Below, piece by piece: positions 1 through 6,717 of a DNA stretch of 36,818 nt; position 1 is the stretch's first letter; every line of letters begins with the position of its first letter. A program made the translations under genes and the position numbers. The DNA is from a virus. The stretch covers positions 1 to 36,818 of IMG/VR virus record IMGVR_UViG_3300042197_003137, one strand, 5' to 3'. A model generated the notes under the pieces. It saw nothing but the letters and a program-made list of their open reading frames with translations. It was not told the origin of the DNA and did not search any database.

Positions 1-494
1 TGTGCGATGCGAATGTACTTAGATAGCCCGATAAGTTTGCCAGCGGCAATGATGCCGATGTATGCAACACCAGCAACAGGCTGATGATGATGAGAACACA
101 TACTACGCAACTCACTGCGAACAACCAACATACCCGCATAGCGATCCTCCGTATCATTTGGAAACGCTGTACAATCTGGTGCTGGTTCATATCTTCCTAC
201 CATTATTTCATTAAAGTACATCTTAGCAAGCCTGCGGGCTGTGCCTTTGCTGTTAGGATCGTTTTCTCTATCAATCAACAGGGTGTCTAGCACTTGTTCA
301 AATGCCTCTGTTGCTTCATCGATTAGTTTTTCTATATCACCTTCGTGTAGATAGTCGCTAATGTTATCGCCTGCCCAGAAACGCTTGCCTTCACGCTTCA
401 TCTTAAAGCGAATATGATCGCATAGGTATGCTTCTTGATATCCGCCATCGCCTGCCATTGCGTCCAGGCCTGTTTCTTGTTTTTTTAATTTCAA
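1..494 (-). CDS. folE: GTP cyclohydrolase I (FolE), cut by the window edge
   Basis: The first 164 codons are present and the C-terminus lies beyond base 1. The protein ends here with SELRSMCSHHHQPVAG followed by HIG/GLSK-type text (AYIGIIAAGKLIGLSKY), the zinc-site and active-site block of GTP cyclohydrolase I (family pattern CEHH...GLSK). The enzyme converts GTP to dihydroneopterin triphosphate, the entry to folate and to 7-deazaguanine (queuosine-type) synthesis. The start is TTG at 494: it is preceded by GGAG with about 7 nt spacing, and an in-frame TAA lies just upstream. The next in-frame ATG is 12 codons in and lacks a good ribosome binding site. The gene sits beside a QueD-like protein and a DpdA-like transglycosylase, so a role in DNA base modification is more likely than folate supply. 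The family call is firm; the use of TTG is probable. Confidence 0.88.
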   Translation of the reverse strand, partial: MKLKKQETGLDAMAGDGGYQEAYLCDHIRFKMKREGKRFWAGDNISDYLHEGDIEKLIDEATEAFEQVLDTLLIDRENDPNSKGTARRLAKMYFNEIMVGRYEPAPDCTAFPNDTEDRYAGMLVVRSELRSMCSHHHQPVAGVAYIGIIAAGKLIGLSKYIRIA

Positions 495-528
495 TTATAT
501 TCTCCGAGTTATTGTCGTGGATGACATA

Positions 529-1632
529 TTATTTTAACATCTTTAATAGATTATCGCAACTAAAGAAGTTCTTTGTTAATACATCTACCTGTGTATTTAG
601 GCGAGGCAGATACTTTTCATAATTTTCCATATACTGGATGATCTGATGTACGATCTTTTCTCTATGTATACGATATGCTTCAAAGTTCAGAGTCCAGGCT
701 GAAGGATATTTGAACACATCTAAGGCCATTTCTGAATAGCTTAGTCGATCCGGAACCATAGGAATAGCATCTACTAGGGCACCTTCATACCACGAGATAC
801 CTAGTGTTTCTTGTAGATTGGCGGAGAATATTAGTTTGCTCTGGCCAAGCAGGTTGTGATATTCGTTTTTAGTCAAGGGATATTCTTGGCAGATCACGAA
901 CTCGTACTGAGGAAGACTTTCTTTGAGATCCATAAAGATCTCTACCTGCTTCTCCGGAGCCAGCCTATGGGGAAACAATATAAGGTCCCGTTTGGGCATG
1001 TTCTTGTACATCAGCAGAGTATCTGACATATACTCCATGGGCCAACCACTGCGGATTATCTTACGATTATTATCGGTGTAACGGTCTCGCCAATCTTCGT
1101 CGTACCAAGGATTATCAAACGGAACACCATCGTGGAGAAGTTCATCAAAGAACATCTTGACATGGAACTCCGATGCGAAGTAATTATGATCAAAACAGTG
1201 GAAGAAGCTTTTCTCAGCATGTCGGACCCACGGAGCAGGACCGATAAGACGACCTAGAAAATCTTGCTCGTCATATGAGCCGGCGTGCCAGAGACCGTGT
1301 GTCACTATGGGAATCTCTAAGAGTTCGCTCATATATTTAAGATTGACGACACCAGGATGCCACGCATCTGTGAAGATGAAGTGATCTCCTGCCTTTACCT
1401 TATCCTCGCAGAAAAGTCTGCCCATCTTCTCAACCTGGCTAGCCTTATAGATATTTGTGCCGCCAAAATTAAGAAAGGCGCCAGAAGTAGTGGCTTTAGG
1501 AATATCTTCCAAGCCAGAGATAACTTGAACATCATGACCGTGCCTCTGCAGGAGATCGGGCAGGTGGGTTTTCCACTGTCCAGTATACCTAGTTTCTACA
1601 GCCTCGAGATCAACGAGAAAAACTCTGGCCAT
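529..1632 (-). CDS. GT-B fold glycosyltransferase (GT4-like)
   Basis: This is a 367-aa protein. The C-terminal half carries the features of a retaining GT-B enzyme: PHRLAPEKQ at about residues 221-229, resembling the start of the donor-binding domain, and ETLGISWYE at about 275-283, an E-x7-E motif as in GT4 glycosyltransferases, followed by a small loop ending in IPMV. The N-terminal half looks like a Rossmann-type acceptor domain that begins MARVFLVDLE. No signal peptide or membrane segment is seen. The substrate cannot be told from sequence. It overlaps the upstream small gene by 23 nt and is followed 34 nt later by folE, so it is co-transcribed with modification genes. It may glycosylate a modified base, a virion protein or a host surface sugar; the first is a guess from context only. 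Confidence 0.72.
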   Translation of the reverse strand: MARVFLVDLEAVETRYTGQWKTHLPDLLQRHGHDVQVISGLEDIPKATTSGAFLNFGGTNIYKASQVEKMGRLFCEDKVKAGDHFIFTDAWHPGVVNLKYMSELLEIPIVTHGLWHAGSYDEQDFLGRLIGPAPWVRHAEKSFFHCFDHNYFASEFHVKMFFDELLHDGVPFDNPWYDEDWRDRYTDNNRKIIRSGWPMEYMSDTLLMYKNMPKRDLILFPHRLAPEKQVEIFMDLKESLPQYEFVICQEYPLTKNEYHNLLGQSKLIFSANLQETLGISWYEGALVDAIPMVPDRLSYSEMALDVFKYPSAWTLNFEAYRIHREKIVHQIIQYMENYEKYLPRLNTQVDVLTKNFFSCDNLLKMLK

Positions 1633-1864
1633 TGCGTCTTCCGTTATTATCCCATCGAGGATTCTTTCCTTGGTAAGGTCTGCGAGGACGCTTGCTTGCT
1701 AGGTAAGATTGATAATTTACAGAATCTTTACGATAAAGATCTGCAGGATTAAATTCACAGAGTTCGAATCGACAGTAATCTAGATATGCATCTAGATCAT
1801 CCCAAACTTTAACAACATCGGGACGATTTTCGAAATATTGATAATCTCTGTAATTACGAGCCAT
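1610..1864 (-). CDS. Small conserved phage protein, unknown function
   Basis: This 84-aa protein is rich in Asp, Arg and Tyr. The middle reads DVVKVWDDLDAYLDYCRFE and FNPADLYRKDS, a pattern I recall from small proteins of T4-like aquatic phages, with no known function. The tail is basic (RPRRPYQGKNPRWDNNGRR) and may touch nucleic acid. The start at 1864 follows AAAGGA with good spacing. The 3' end overlaps the glycosyltransferase gene by 23 nt, so the two are likely translationally linked. Confidence 0.6.
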   Translation of the reverse strand: MARNYRDYQYFENRPDVVKVWDDLDAYLDYCRFELCEFNPADLYRKDSVNYQSYLASKRPRRPYQGKNPRWDNNGRRNGQSFSR

Positions 1865-1892
1865 TTTTATTTCCTTTTAAGAACGGGTTAAG

Positions 1893-2354
1893 TTAATATT
1901 TGATAAAACTCCCATTTTCTCCGTCTTCGGAGACCTCAATCCAAATCTCACGATCTGGATATCTTGCTTTGATGACCTCGTACAGTTCGTCCGACATCAT
2001 CTCACAACTTTTATAATCTAATTGGAGTGCAGTGGTTTGTGCCAGTCCAGTTCTATCTTGATTATCGGAAACGGACCGATCACGCAGGACATCGGATCCT
2101 CCGGTCTTGGTATACAGCGACAGGAGCCAACGCTTGAACTGGATGAACTCGATGTCCCGGTCGTTGTGGAACACAGAGATCCACACCCGGAAATGGAAGA
2201 TATGGCGATGAGGATAACCAAGGAACGAAACATCATATTCATCTCCTGTGGCCAGACTAGGATCTGTCAGGGCCGCTGGGTATTTATGTACGCCTTCCTT
2301 CTGGAAGGTTACCCAAATCATTTTATTCGGACGGATGTCTTGTTTTACGATCAT
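1893..2354 (-). CDS. T-fold, 6-pyruvoyl-tetrahydropterin synthase/QueD-like protein
   Basis: This 153-aa protein has a layout that matches QueD/PTPS. A first His sits in a strand (EGVHKYP, H23). A His-x-His pair follows in the next strand (YPHRHIFHFRV, H49 and H51). Then comes an acidic strand-helix segment (DRDIEFIQFKRWL), which corresponds to the 'DF..LK' region. A late Glu-rich strand (EIWIEVSED, about 136-144) matches the pterin-anchoring Glu region. QueD converts dihydroneopterin triphosphate to 6-carboxytetrahydropterin, the step right after FolE. The usual catalytic Cys four residues before His-x-His is absent; the only Cys is C117. It overlaps the upstream gene by 4 nt (ATGA). It could be a divergent QueD or a T-fold relative with another role. 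Confidence 0.5.
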   Translation of the reverse strand: MIVKQDIRPNKMIWVTFQKEGVHKYPAALTDPSLATGDEYDVSFLGYPHRHIFHFRVWISVFHNDRDIEFIQFKRWLLSLYTKTGGSDVLRDRSVSDNQDRTGLAQTTALQLDYKSCEMMSDELYEVIKARYPDREIWIEVSEDGENGSFIKY

Positions 2355-2548
2355 GCTGTTAGAACCTTCGCTAGGGTGTTTAATTCGTCTCGTATCATGA
2401 AGAACTGATAGGTGCTGGTGTTAACGACTTCTCCGTCTTTGAGCTCTTCACCGGTAAATTCGATATTATTTAGGCCATCCGGAAGAAGACAGGGATTTTT
2501 CTTTAGTAAAAGCCTGTATCCAGCGTTTTCTTTAATAATAATTTTCAT
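2351..2548 (-). CDS. Small hypothetical protein
   Basis: This 65-aa protein begins MKIIIKENAGYRLLLKK and ends KVLTA. I recognise no domain. It looks like a small beta-rich cytosolic protein. Its stop overlaps the start of the QueD-like gene in an ATGA arrangement, and it begins 5 nt after the end of the nuclease-like gene. It therefore belongs to the same operon as the modification genes. Confidence 0.5.
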   Translation of the reverse strand: MKIIIKENAGYRLLLKKNPCLLPDGLNNIEFTGEELKDGEVVNTSTYQFFMIRDELNTLAKVLTA

Positions 2549-2553
2549 TGTAA

Positions 2554-3078
2554 TTAATCCTCAAAAAGAGGCGCCTGTCTACTAATAGCCTTGATCTTTT
2601 TCATTTTGTTCCAAGACATACGGTATTTGTAACTATAACCGTTTTCTTTTTCCCAATAACCCCATGAAGCTTTAATATAATCTGGAAAAGTAAACGGATC
2701 GTTATGAAAATGATTTTTTATGTGATCAAAATCTGCTTTGAAAATTTCTTGCAAGACTTTTTTTGTAAAATCAAAAAGTTGTTCATCCACAACTTCGCCT
2801 TCTTTGGTGTAAAACCATTTTTGATATTGTAATTTTTTACAAAGATCGGTTTGATTATAGTCTAATCTTTCAATGTCGTCGACAGAGGATGTTCCCATCG
2901 ATACTCCACTAGTGGCATCTAAATCTCTGGTTTTATACTCTACTCCGGTGATATAATTATCAGGACCTGCGCCATTTTGTAACGGAACTCCTTGTTTTTT
3001 TAAGAGGTCTTCTGCTGATCTCCCAGAAGCCCCGCCCCAAGTATCATTTAGTTTTTTTCCTAGTAAACTGTCATTCAT
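2554..3078 (-). CDS. PD-(D/E)XK nuclease candidate (MvaI/BcnI-like)
   Basis: This 174-aa protein carries GRSAEDLLKK at about residues 19-28 and then PDNYITGVEYK at about 39-49. This gives Asp40, Glu47 and Lys49 in the order of a PD-(D/E)XK active site. An earlier acidic helix (Glu23) and a following segment with MGTSSVDD resemble the arrangement I recall for MvaI/BcnI-type restriction enzymes. The C-terminal half is rich in aromatic residues (YQKWFYTKEGE, WGYWEKENGY) and may read DNA. If active, it would cut DNA inside the cell. Its place beside folE, QueD-like and DpdA-like genes hints that the phage's own DNA is protected by modification. The nuclease motif is visible; the function is inferred and no assayed relative is known to me. 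Confidence 0.45.
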   Translation of the reverse strand: MNDSLLGKKLNDTWGGASGRSAEDLLKKQGVPLQNGAGPDNYITGVEYKTRDLDATSGVSMGTSSVDDIERLDYNQTDLCKKLQYQKWFYTKEGEVVDEQLFDFTKKVLQEIFKADFDHIKNHFHNDPFTFPDYIKASWGYWEKENGYSYKYRMSWNKMKKIKAISRQAPLFED

Positions 3079-3356
3079 CTTAGGCTCTCCATAGTGATGA
3101 TCTTACCAATAGCATCGCCAATATCTTGATCATCAGTGATTATATACATCTTGTTCTCATTGCGATCATTCCTACGATCGTAGTAGCGTGTTTCTATGAC
3201 ATAACCACCCGAGGCGCGATACAGCTGGAATCGCAATCCGTCGCTGCTGAGACTGGCTTCTTCGCAGACGACATTCTGCGGAATGTAGTTTTCATCGTCA
3301 ATATCCTTGTTCAGCCAGTTTCGCAGACGCTGCCGCCAAGATAACTTCTGTTTCAC
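3075..3356 (-). CDS. Conserved small phage protein, unknown function
   Basis: This 93-aa protein starts with GTG at 3356, which forms a GTGA overlap with the stop of a tiny upstream ORF. The sequence has a basic N-terminal helix (MKQKLSWRQRLRNWLNK) and then a beta-rich part with ASGGYVIETRYYDRR and KMYIITDDQDIGDAIGKII. I recall this pattern in small proteins of cyanophages, where it has no assigned role. Its 3' end overlaps the nuclease-like gene by 4 nt. Confidence 0.6.
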   Translation of the reverse strand: MKQKLSWRQRLRNWLNKDIDDENYIPQNVVCEEASLSSDGLRFQLYRASGGYVIETRYYDRRNDRNENKMYIITDDQDIGDAIGKIITMESLR

Positions 3357-3433
3357 TTTTCTCGCCTTTTTACTCTGTTAGAACCCAGTGTCTGTGCCTG
3401 AGTGGCACCTGTTATCGGGTAGTATCCGGTCAT
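3353..3433 (-). CDS. Possible 26-aa peptide, coupled at both ends
   Basis: An ATG at 3433 overlaps the TGA of the upstream gene (ATGA), and the TGA of this ORF overlaps the GTG start of the downstream gene (GTGA). The peptide starts MTGYYPITGATQAQ and ends in a basic tail (NRVKRREK). The double stop-start overlap is the same style used by the real genes here. It may be a genuine mini-gene or only a coupling device that carries ribosomes across the 73-nt gap. No function is suggested. Confidence 0.35.
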   Translation of the reverse strand: MTGYYPITGATQAQTLGSNRVKRREK

Positions 3434-3948
3434 GTTAGCACCTTATCGTTTTTATAGCAATCCCAATCAGTAAAACACTCGCGATCTTTCAGCTTGTGTA
3501 GGCTATGCGTCCACACACCGGGATTGGTCGCTTTAAAGTCTCGGTCATCGATCTTGATCATAGTGTTGTAGTTCCAAAGTTTGATGTAGGGGATTGGAAC
3601 ACGGATCTGCGGAATGAAACGATCGTAGTCGTTGAGACCACCTTCGTTAAACTCTTCTACCTGATTCATAGGAATATCTAGACTACACCAATACCCCTGT
3701 TCTAGGAAATAGGTGATCATTGTTTCCCAACTCTCGTGTTCATCGTAGCCTTCCGGATTGAAACTATGGTTAGCACCAAAGAAGATATGCCGGATATCTT
3801 GGTCTTTGAGAACGTGTTTGATAGTTTCGATAGATTGTCGACCTACTACGAACAAAGTTTTCATTCCATACGCAGGAGTGTGTTCGATCTCGTCACCGAC
3901 GAAGAATGTCACATCATCTTTCTGGCCAGTGCTATAATCTCTATTCAT
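3430..3948 (-). CDS. Conserved T4-like phage protein, unknown function
   Basis: This 172-aa soluble protein has a Rossmann-like beginning: FFVGDEIEHTPAYG, then MKTLFVVGR, then IRHIFFGANHSF. The second half holds FIPQIRVPIPYIKLWNYN and TNPGVWTHSLHKL, which I recall from hypothetical proteins in cyanophages. No catalytic motif is clear. It lies between the DpdA-like gene and the nuclease-like gene and overlaps its upstream neighbour by one base (TAATG). It could be an accessory factor of the modification block; that is context only. Confidence 0.6.
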   Translation of the reverse strand: MNRDYSTGQKDDVTFFVGDEIEHTPAYGMKTLFVVGRQSIETIKHVLKDQDIRHIFFGANHSFNPEGYDEHESWETMITYFLEQGYWCSLDIPMNQVEEFNEGGLNDYDRFIPQIRVPIPYIKLWNYNTMIKIDDRDFKATNPGVWTHSLHKLKDRECFTDWDCYKNDKVLT

Positions 3949-4178
3949 TACCAGGTACTCACATCAGTTATGTCAATGGTGGTATCGATGTCCTTGTCGT
4001 TATCGCCAAACAGATTAAATCTAACAACGACAGTGGGACCAATACCACTTTCTAGGCTTTCTTCTAAAGTAAACCATTCTACATCTGGAAAATTCTCAAC
4101 CATCTTAGCGAGTTTTTCGACCTGCTTGCGATTAAGGGCGAATTGATTGGATTTATATTTTTTATCTTTCATCGTCAT
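3948..4178 (-). CDS. Small hypothetical protein
   Basis: This 76-aa protein has a basic N-terminus (MTMKDKKYKSNQFALNRK) followed by an amphipathic helix and a beta part with IGPTVVVRFNLFGDND. No family is recognised. It overlaps the DUF465-like gene upstream by 17 nt and the next gene by one base, so it is part of the same tightly packed operon. Confidence 0.5.
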   Translation of the reverse strand: MTMKDKKYKSNQFALNRKQVEKLAKMVENFPDVEWFTLEESLESGIGPTVVVRFNLFGDNDKDIDTTIDITDVSTW

Positions 4179-4371
4179 AGTCTACGTGTTCTCTTTCGTA
4201 TTCCCATTGCTGTCTACGTAGTTTAGCAATTTCATCACGATAATGCAACCTCTGTTTCTTCAAATTGCTTAAATGTTCGTCAGAAAATGTGCCGGTTTTT
4301 TCCAATCTGTCGATTTGATTGTCTAAGATTCTATGTGCTTCTTCTAGTGTCTTGATTCTACGTTCAAACAT
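4162..4371 (-). CDS. DUF465/YdcH-like helical-hairpin protein
   Basis: This 69-aa protein is almost all helix: MFERRIKTLEEAHRILDNQ, then LEKTGTFSDEHLSNLKKQ, then LHYRDEIAKLRRQQ. The pattern 'F..hr.Ld..I...e......L..LKk.kL..kDEI..l' fits the small DUF465 family, which forms a two-helix coiled coil. The role in phages is unknown, and a scaffold or adaptor function is possible. It starts 10 nt after the DpdA-like gene, whose stop it follows in the operon. Confidence 0.55.
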   Translation of the reverse strand: MFERRIKTLEEAHRILDNQIDRLEKTGTFSDEHLSNLKKQRLHYRDEIAKLRRQQWEYEREHVDYDDER

Positions 4372-4381
4372 GATTGTCTCC

Positions 4382-5923
4382 TTAGTCCGCTTTGAGTTTG
4401 TCTAGTTCATCATCTTCTCTGTCATCCGTCCAAGGTACTGCTAGTTCACCGTCTTCTTTGATTTCATCAAAAAGGCTGTTCATGATATTAGTGACTCCAC
4501 CTCGCAGTCTAGCACCTTCTAGATTTTGTAGGAATCCCAACCTTTCTGCTTCTGCGATCATTTCAAATGCAGATGCTCGATCTTTGCAGTCGAATAGTTC
4601 TTCCACGAATCGATCGAAGTAAAGAATATTACGAGGAACCCATTCTGAGAACTCGTCGCTCTTGTCAGCATCTTTTACTTTCCTCCAACGCCTCCAATCT
4701 GGACGATAGGTCTTTGTTTCAATATCTGCGAGATTGTTTGCTCTCTGCACGGCAACGATATGGCAGTAGACATTATGTGCCATCATCAGCGCATACCCAT
4801 AACTGTCCCACGATGTTTTACCTTCTTTGCCGATCTTGTTCAGCATTCCTGGTGCATAATGGCATATGTCAGCGATGCTGAGACGTCGTCCAATCTCGCT
4901 TTCGAATGGGAAAGGAATATCGTGCCGTCCGGCAAGCATCTTATTATCTGGGGCTTTGTCCATGATAACTGAAAATCGCTTATTGGTATGTTGGGCATTA
5001 GTATAGACAAGCCCGTGGGCTGTGGCGATGAAAGGTGATGCGCAATCAAAACTGATGGTGAAATTCTCATTTACATGCTTCCTTATCTGACGTTGAATGC
5101 TGGTTAAGTAACAACTCCAGTCTAATTGTGCTGTTCCGAGGAAGTGCATCCAATCCTTGCCATCAAGCATGCCATCAAAGCGCATGGTAATCAGTCTGCG
5201 AAGCGTAATAGGCATCTTGCACATATTAGCACCACCCATAGCCCAGCCTTCGCAGGCTTTGTCACCCCACTTACTGGGATCTGAATATTCCTTGACACCC
5301 TGATACCACGTTTCTGCGTTTTCCCAGTTTGAACCCTGTAAAACGTTCAAGAACTTAGTAGCACCTAATCTATTATTTAAGAAATATTCGTTGTTAAAGC
5401 GAGTTTTCGTCAAGCAGTCATCGAACGATTTTAGGCCGGTTTTAGGGCTGTGTATATGGTCGCAGGCCCATGTAGGCACGTCTAGCAACATACTCCAGTC
5501 CGCAGTGAGCTCTAACCAGTTAAGAATATCATCTCTAGTCTTGTTTGCAGCCGGTCCTTCGAAGTTTAGCCAATCAAACTTGAGCACACCTTTACCTACT
5601 TGATATCCACCGGAATCACCTAGGATCAATGTCTTAGATCTATCACGCTGTTGGATCATAGCGTCTTGATCCATCGTCTTATTAAGATCTAGCTGGGCAT
5701 GACCTGCAGAGAACAGACCATATTTGTAGTAAAAATAGCCCTGCTCTGGATTGAGAAAGTTCATTCCTTCTACACCTTGATCGAATCCTTTGGGAATACG
5801 ATCTTTGGGGATGAATTCTTGCTTACGTTGTTTAGCAACATAATCAGAATAGAAAGCACTGATCGCTGGCAAATATACCGCATAATCTTTCTGTAGTGGT
5901 GTTAAATCGACTGGTGTTTTCAT
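4382..5923 (-). CDS. dpdA: DpdA-like DNA 7-deazaguanine transglycosylase (TGT fold)
   Basis: This 513-aa protein keeps the landmarks of tRNA-guanine transglycosylase. LGDSGGYQ at about 101-108 matches the (T/G)DSGG(F/Y)Q block with the general Asp. LQG at about 195, GWAMGG at 226-231 and FLGT at 261 match 'VQGG', 'G.AIGG' and 'L.G.G'. SFDCASP at about 291-297 holds the nucleophile Asp (D293; TGT 'FDC'). The canonical CxCxxC zinc motif of bacterial TGT is not seen, and the C-terminus is extended. Phage DpdA proteins exchange guanine in DNA for a 7-deazaguanine. Start ATG 5923 overlaps the stop of the clamp gene (TAATG). With folE and a QueD-like gene nearby, action on DNA is more likely than on tRNA. 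Confidence 0.75.
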   Translation of the reverse strand: MKTPVDLTPLQKDYAVYLPAISAFYSDYVAKQRKQEFIPKDRIPKGFDQGVEGMNFLNPEQGYFYYKYGLFSAGHAQLDLNKTMDQDAMIQQRDRSKTLILGDSGGYQVGKGVLKFDWLNFEGPAANKTRDDILNWLELTADWSMLLDVPTWACDHIHSPKTGLKSFDDCLTKTRFNNEYFLNNRLGATKFLNVLQGSNWENAETWYQGVKEYSDPSKWGDKACEGWAMGGANMCKMPITLRRLITMRFDGMLDGKDWMHFLGTAQLDWSCYLTSIQRQIRKHVNENFTISFDCASPFIATAHGLVYTNAQHTNKRFSVIMDKAPDNKMLAGRHDIPFPFESEIGRRLSIADICHYAPGMLNKIGKEGKTSWDSYGYALMMAHNVYCHIVAVQRANNLADIETKTYRPDWRRWRKVKDADKSDEFSEWVPRNILYFDRFVEELFDCKDRASAFEMIAEAERLGFLQNLEGARLRGGVTNIMNSLFDEIKEDGELAVPWTDDREDDELDKLKAD

Positions 5924-6660
5924 TAGACTGCCTGTGCAGGAATGATATACTTGTAGGTAGCCAAGCCGCTGTCAAGAGTGATCTGGATAGCACCTTCATC
6001 GCTCAATGCCATCTTGGTGTTATTGACATCAGCGATCTTAAGGATGCTTAAGATTGACAGCACGGGCCAAGTCCAGCCACGCTGTAGTTTGCCTTCTACA
6101 CCCATAGCGAACACAAACTCTCCACCATGTGTGGAAGCGTCGCCGAAGATGAACTTAAGATTACCGCTGTCTGTCTTGGCAAGAAATGTTGGATGCTCGT
6201 TGTTGGCTCCTGCTTGAAAGTTGAAACGCTGTACTGCAGCCACAGTAGGCTCGATCTCTACATCCCACCTGACACCACGGAACTTGACGGTCTTCATCTT
6301 TTCGTTGATAATTTCGCTGTTCATAAAGCGGTAATCGTTACGAAAGTCACCGTCTTTGTTTTCGAAATGGATGCCAACTGGAATAATTTCACCGTTACGT
6401 TCTGCTGATGTGATAGTGATTTTAGCATCATCTTTGTATTCACCACCGTCTAGCAAATATTTTAATTTATTAAGTTGAGGCATACCGAACACACCGATCA
6501 TGTCCGGATAGGGATTATGTGTGTTGGCTTCCATTATTACGGATCGATCGTCAGCGATCGAAAAAACACCAGTGGAATCTTTAGTGCCTGTGATTTTAAC
6601 TGTGGTTAAAAAGCCTAGATTTTGTGTGTGGCTTACGATGTCCTGGAGAATATCTTTCAT
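5923..6660 (-). CDS. gp45: DNA polymerase sliding clamp (gp45)
   Basis: This 245-aa protein is close to the 228 aa of T4 gp45. It starts MKDILQDIVSHTQNLGF and contains GIHFENKDGDFRNDYRFM and FIFGDASTHGGEFVFAMG, a beta-rich pattern matching the gp45 clamp fold of T4-like phages. A trimeric clamp holds gp43 on DNA and, in T4, also activates late transcription. It sits between the polymerase gene and the DpdA-like gene and starts after AAAGGAAAA. A TCTAAATA box lies 25 nt upstream, so it can be transcribed apart from the polymerase, as expected if it is needed late. Confidence 0.9.
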   Translation of the reverse strand: MKDILQDIVSHTQNLGFLTTVKITGTKDSTGVFSIADDRSVIMEANTHNPYPDMIGVFGMPQLNKLKYLLDGGEYKDDAKITITSAERNGEIIPVGIHFENKDGDFRNDYRFMNSEIINEKMKTVKFRGVRWDVEIEPTVAAVQRFNFQAGANNEHPTFLAKTDSGNLKFIFGDASTHGGEFVFAMGVEGKLQRGWTWPVLSILSILKIADVNNTKMALSDEGAIQITLDSGLATYKYIIPAQAV

Positions 6661-6684
6661 TTTAGTTTTCCTTTATTAAGATTA

Positions 6685-6692
6685 TATTTAGA
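6685..6692 (-). promoter_or_regulatory. Late-type promoter box upstream of the clamp gene
   Basis: Read on the minus strand the sequence is TCTAAATATAAT, one of several TAAATATA elements placed 20-35 nt before start codons in this window. It resembles the T4-type late box TATAAATA. The spacing to the gp45 ATG (25 nt) leaves room for a short leader with AAAGGA. Confidence 0.4.
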
Positions 6693-6717
6693 TCTGGAAT
6701 GAAAATCAACCTAGAAA

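Noticed and set aside
2018-2408. Long open frames opposite or out of phase with the QueD-like gene
   Set aside because: They have no ribosome binding sites and no recognisable protein, and they overlap a gene with a conserved pattern entirely.
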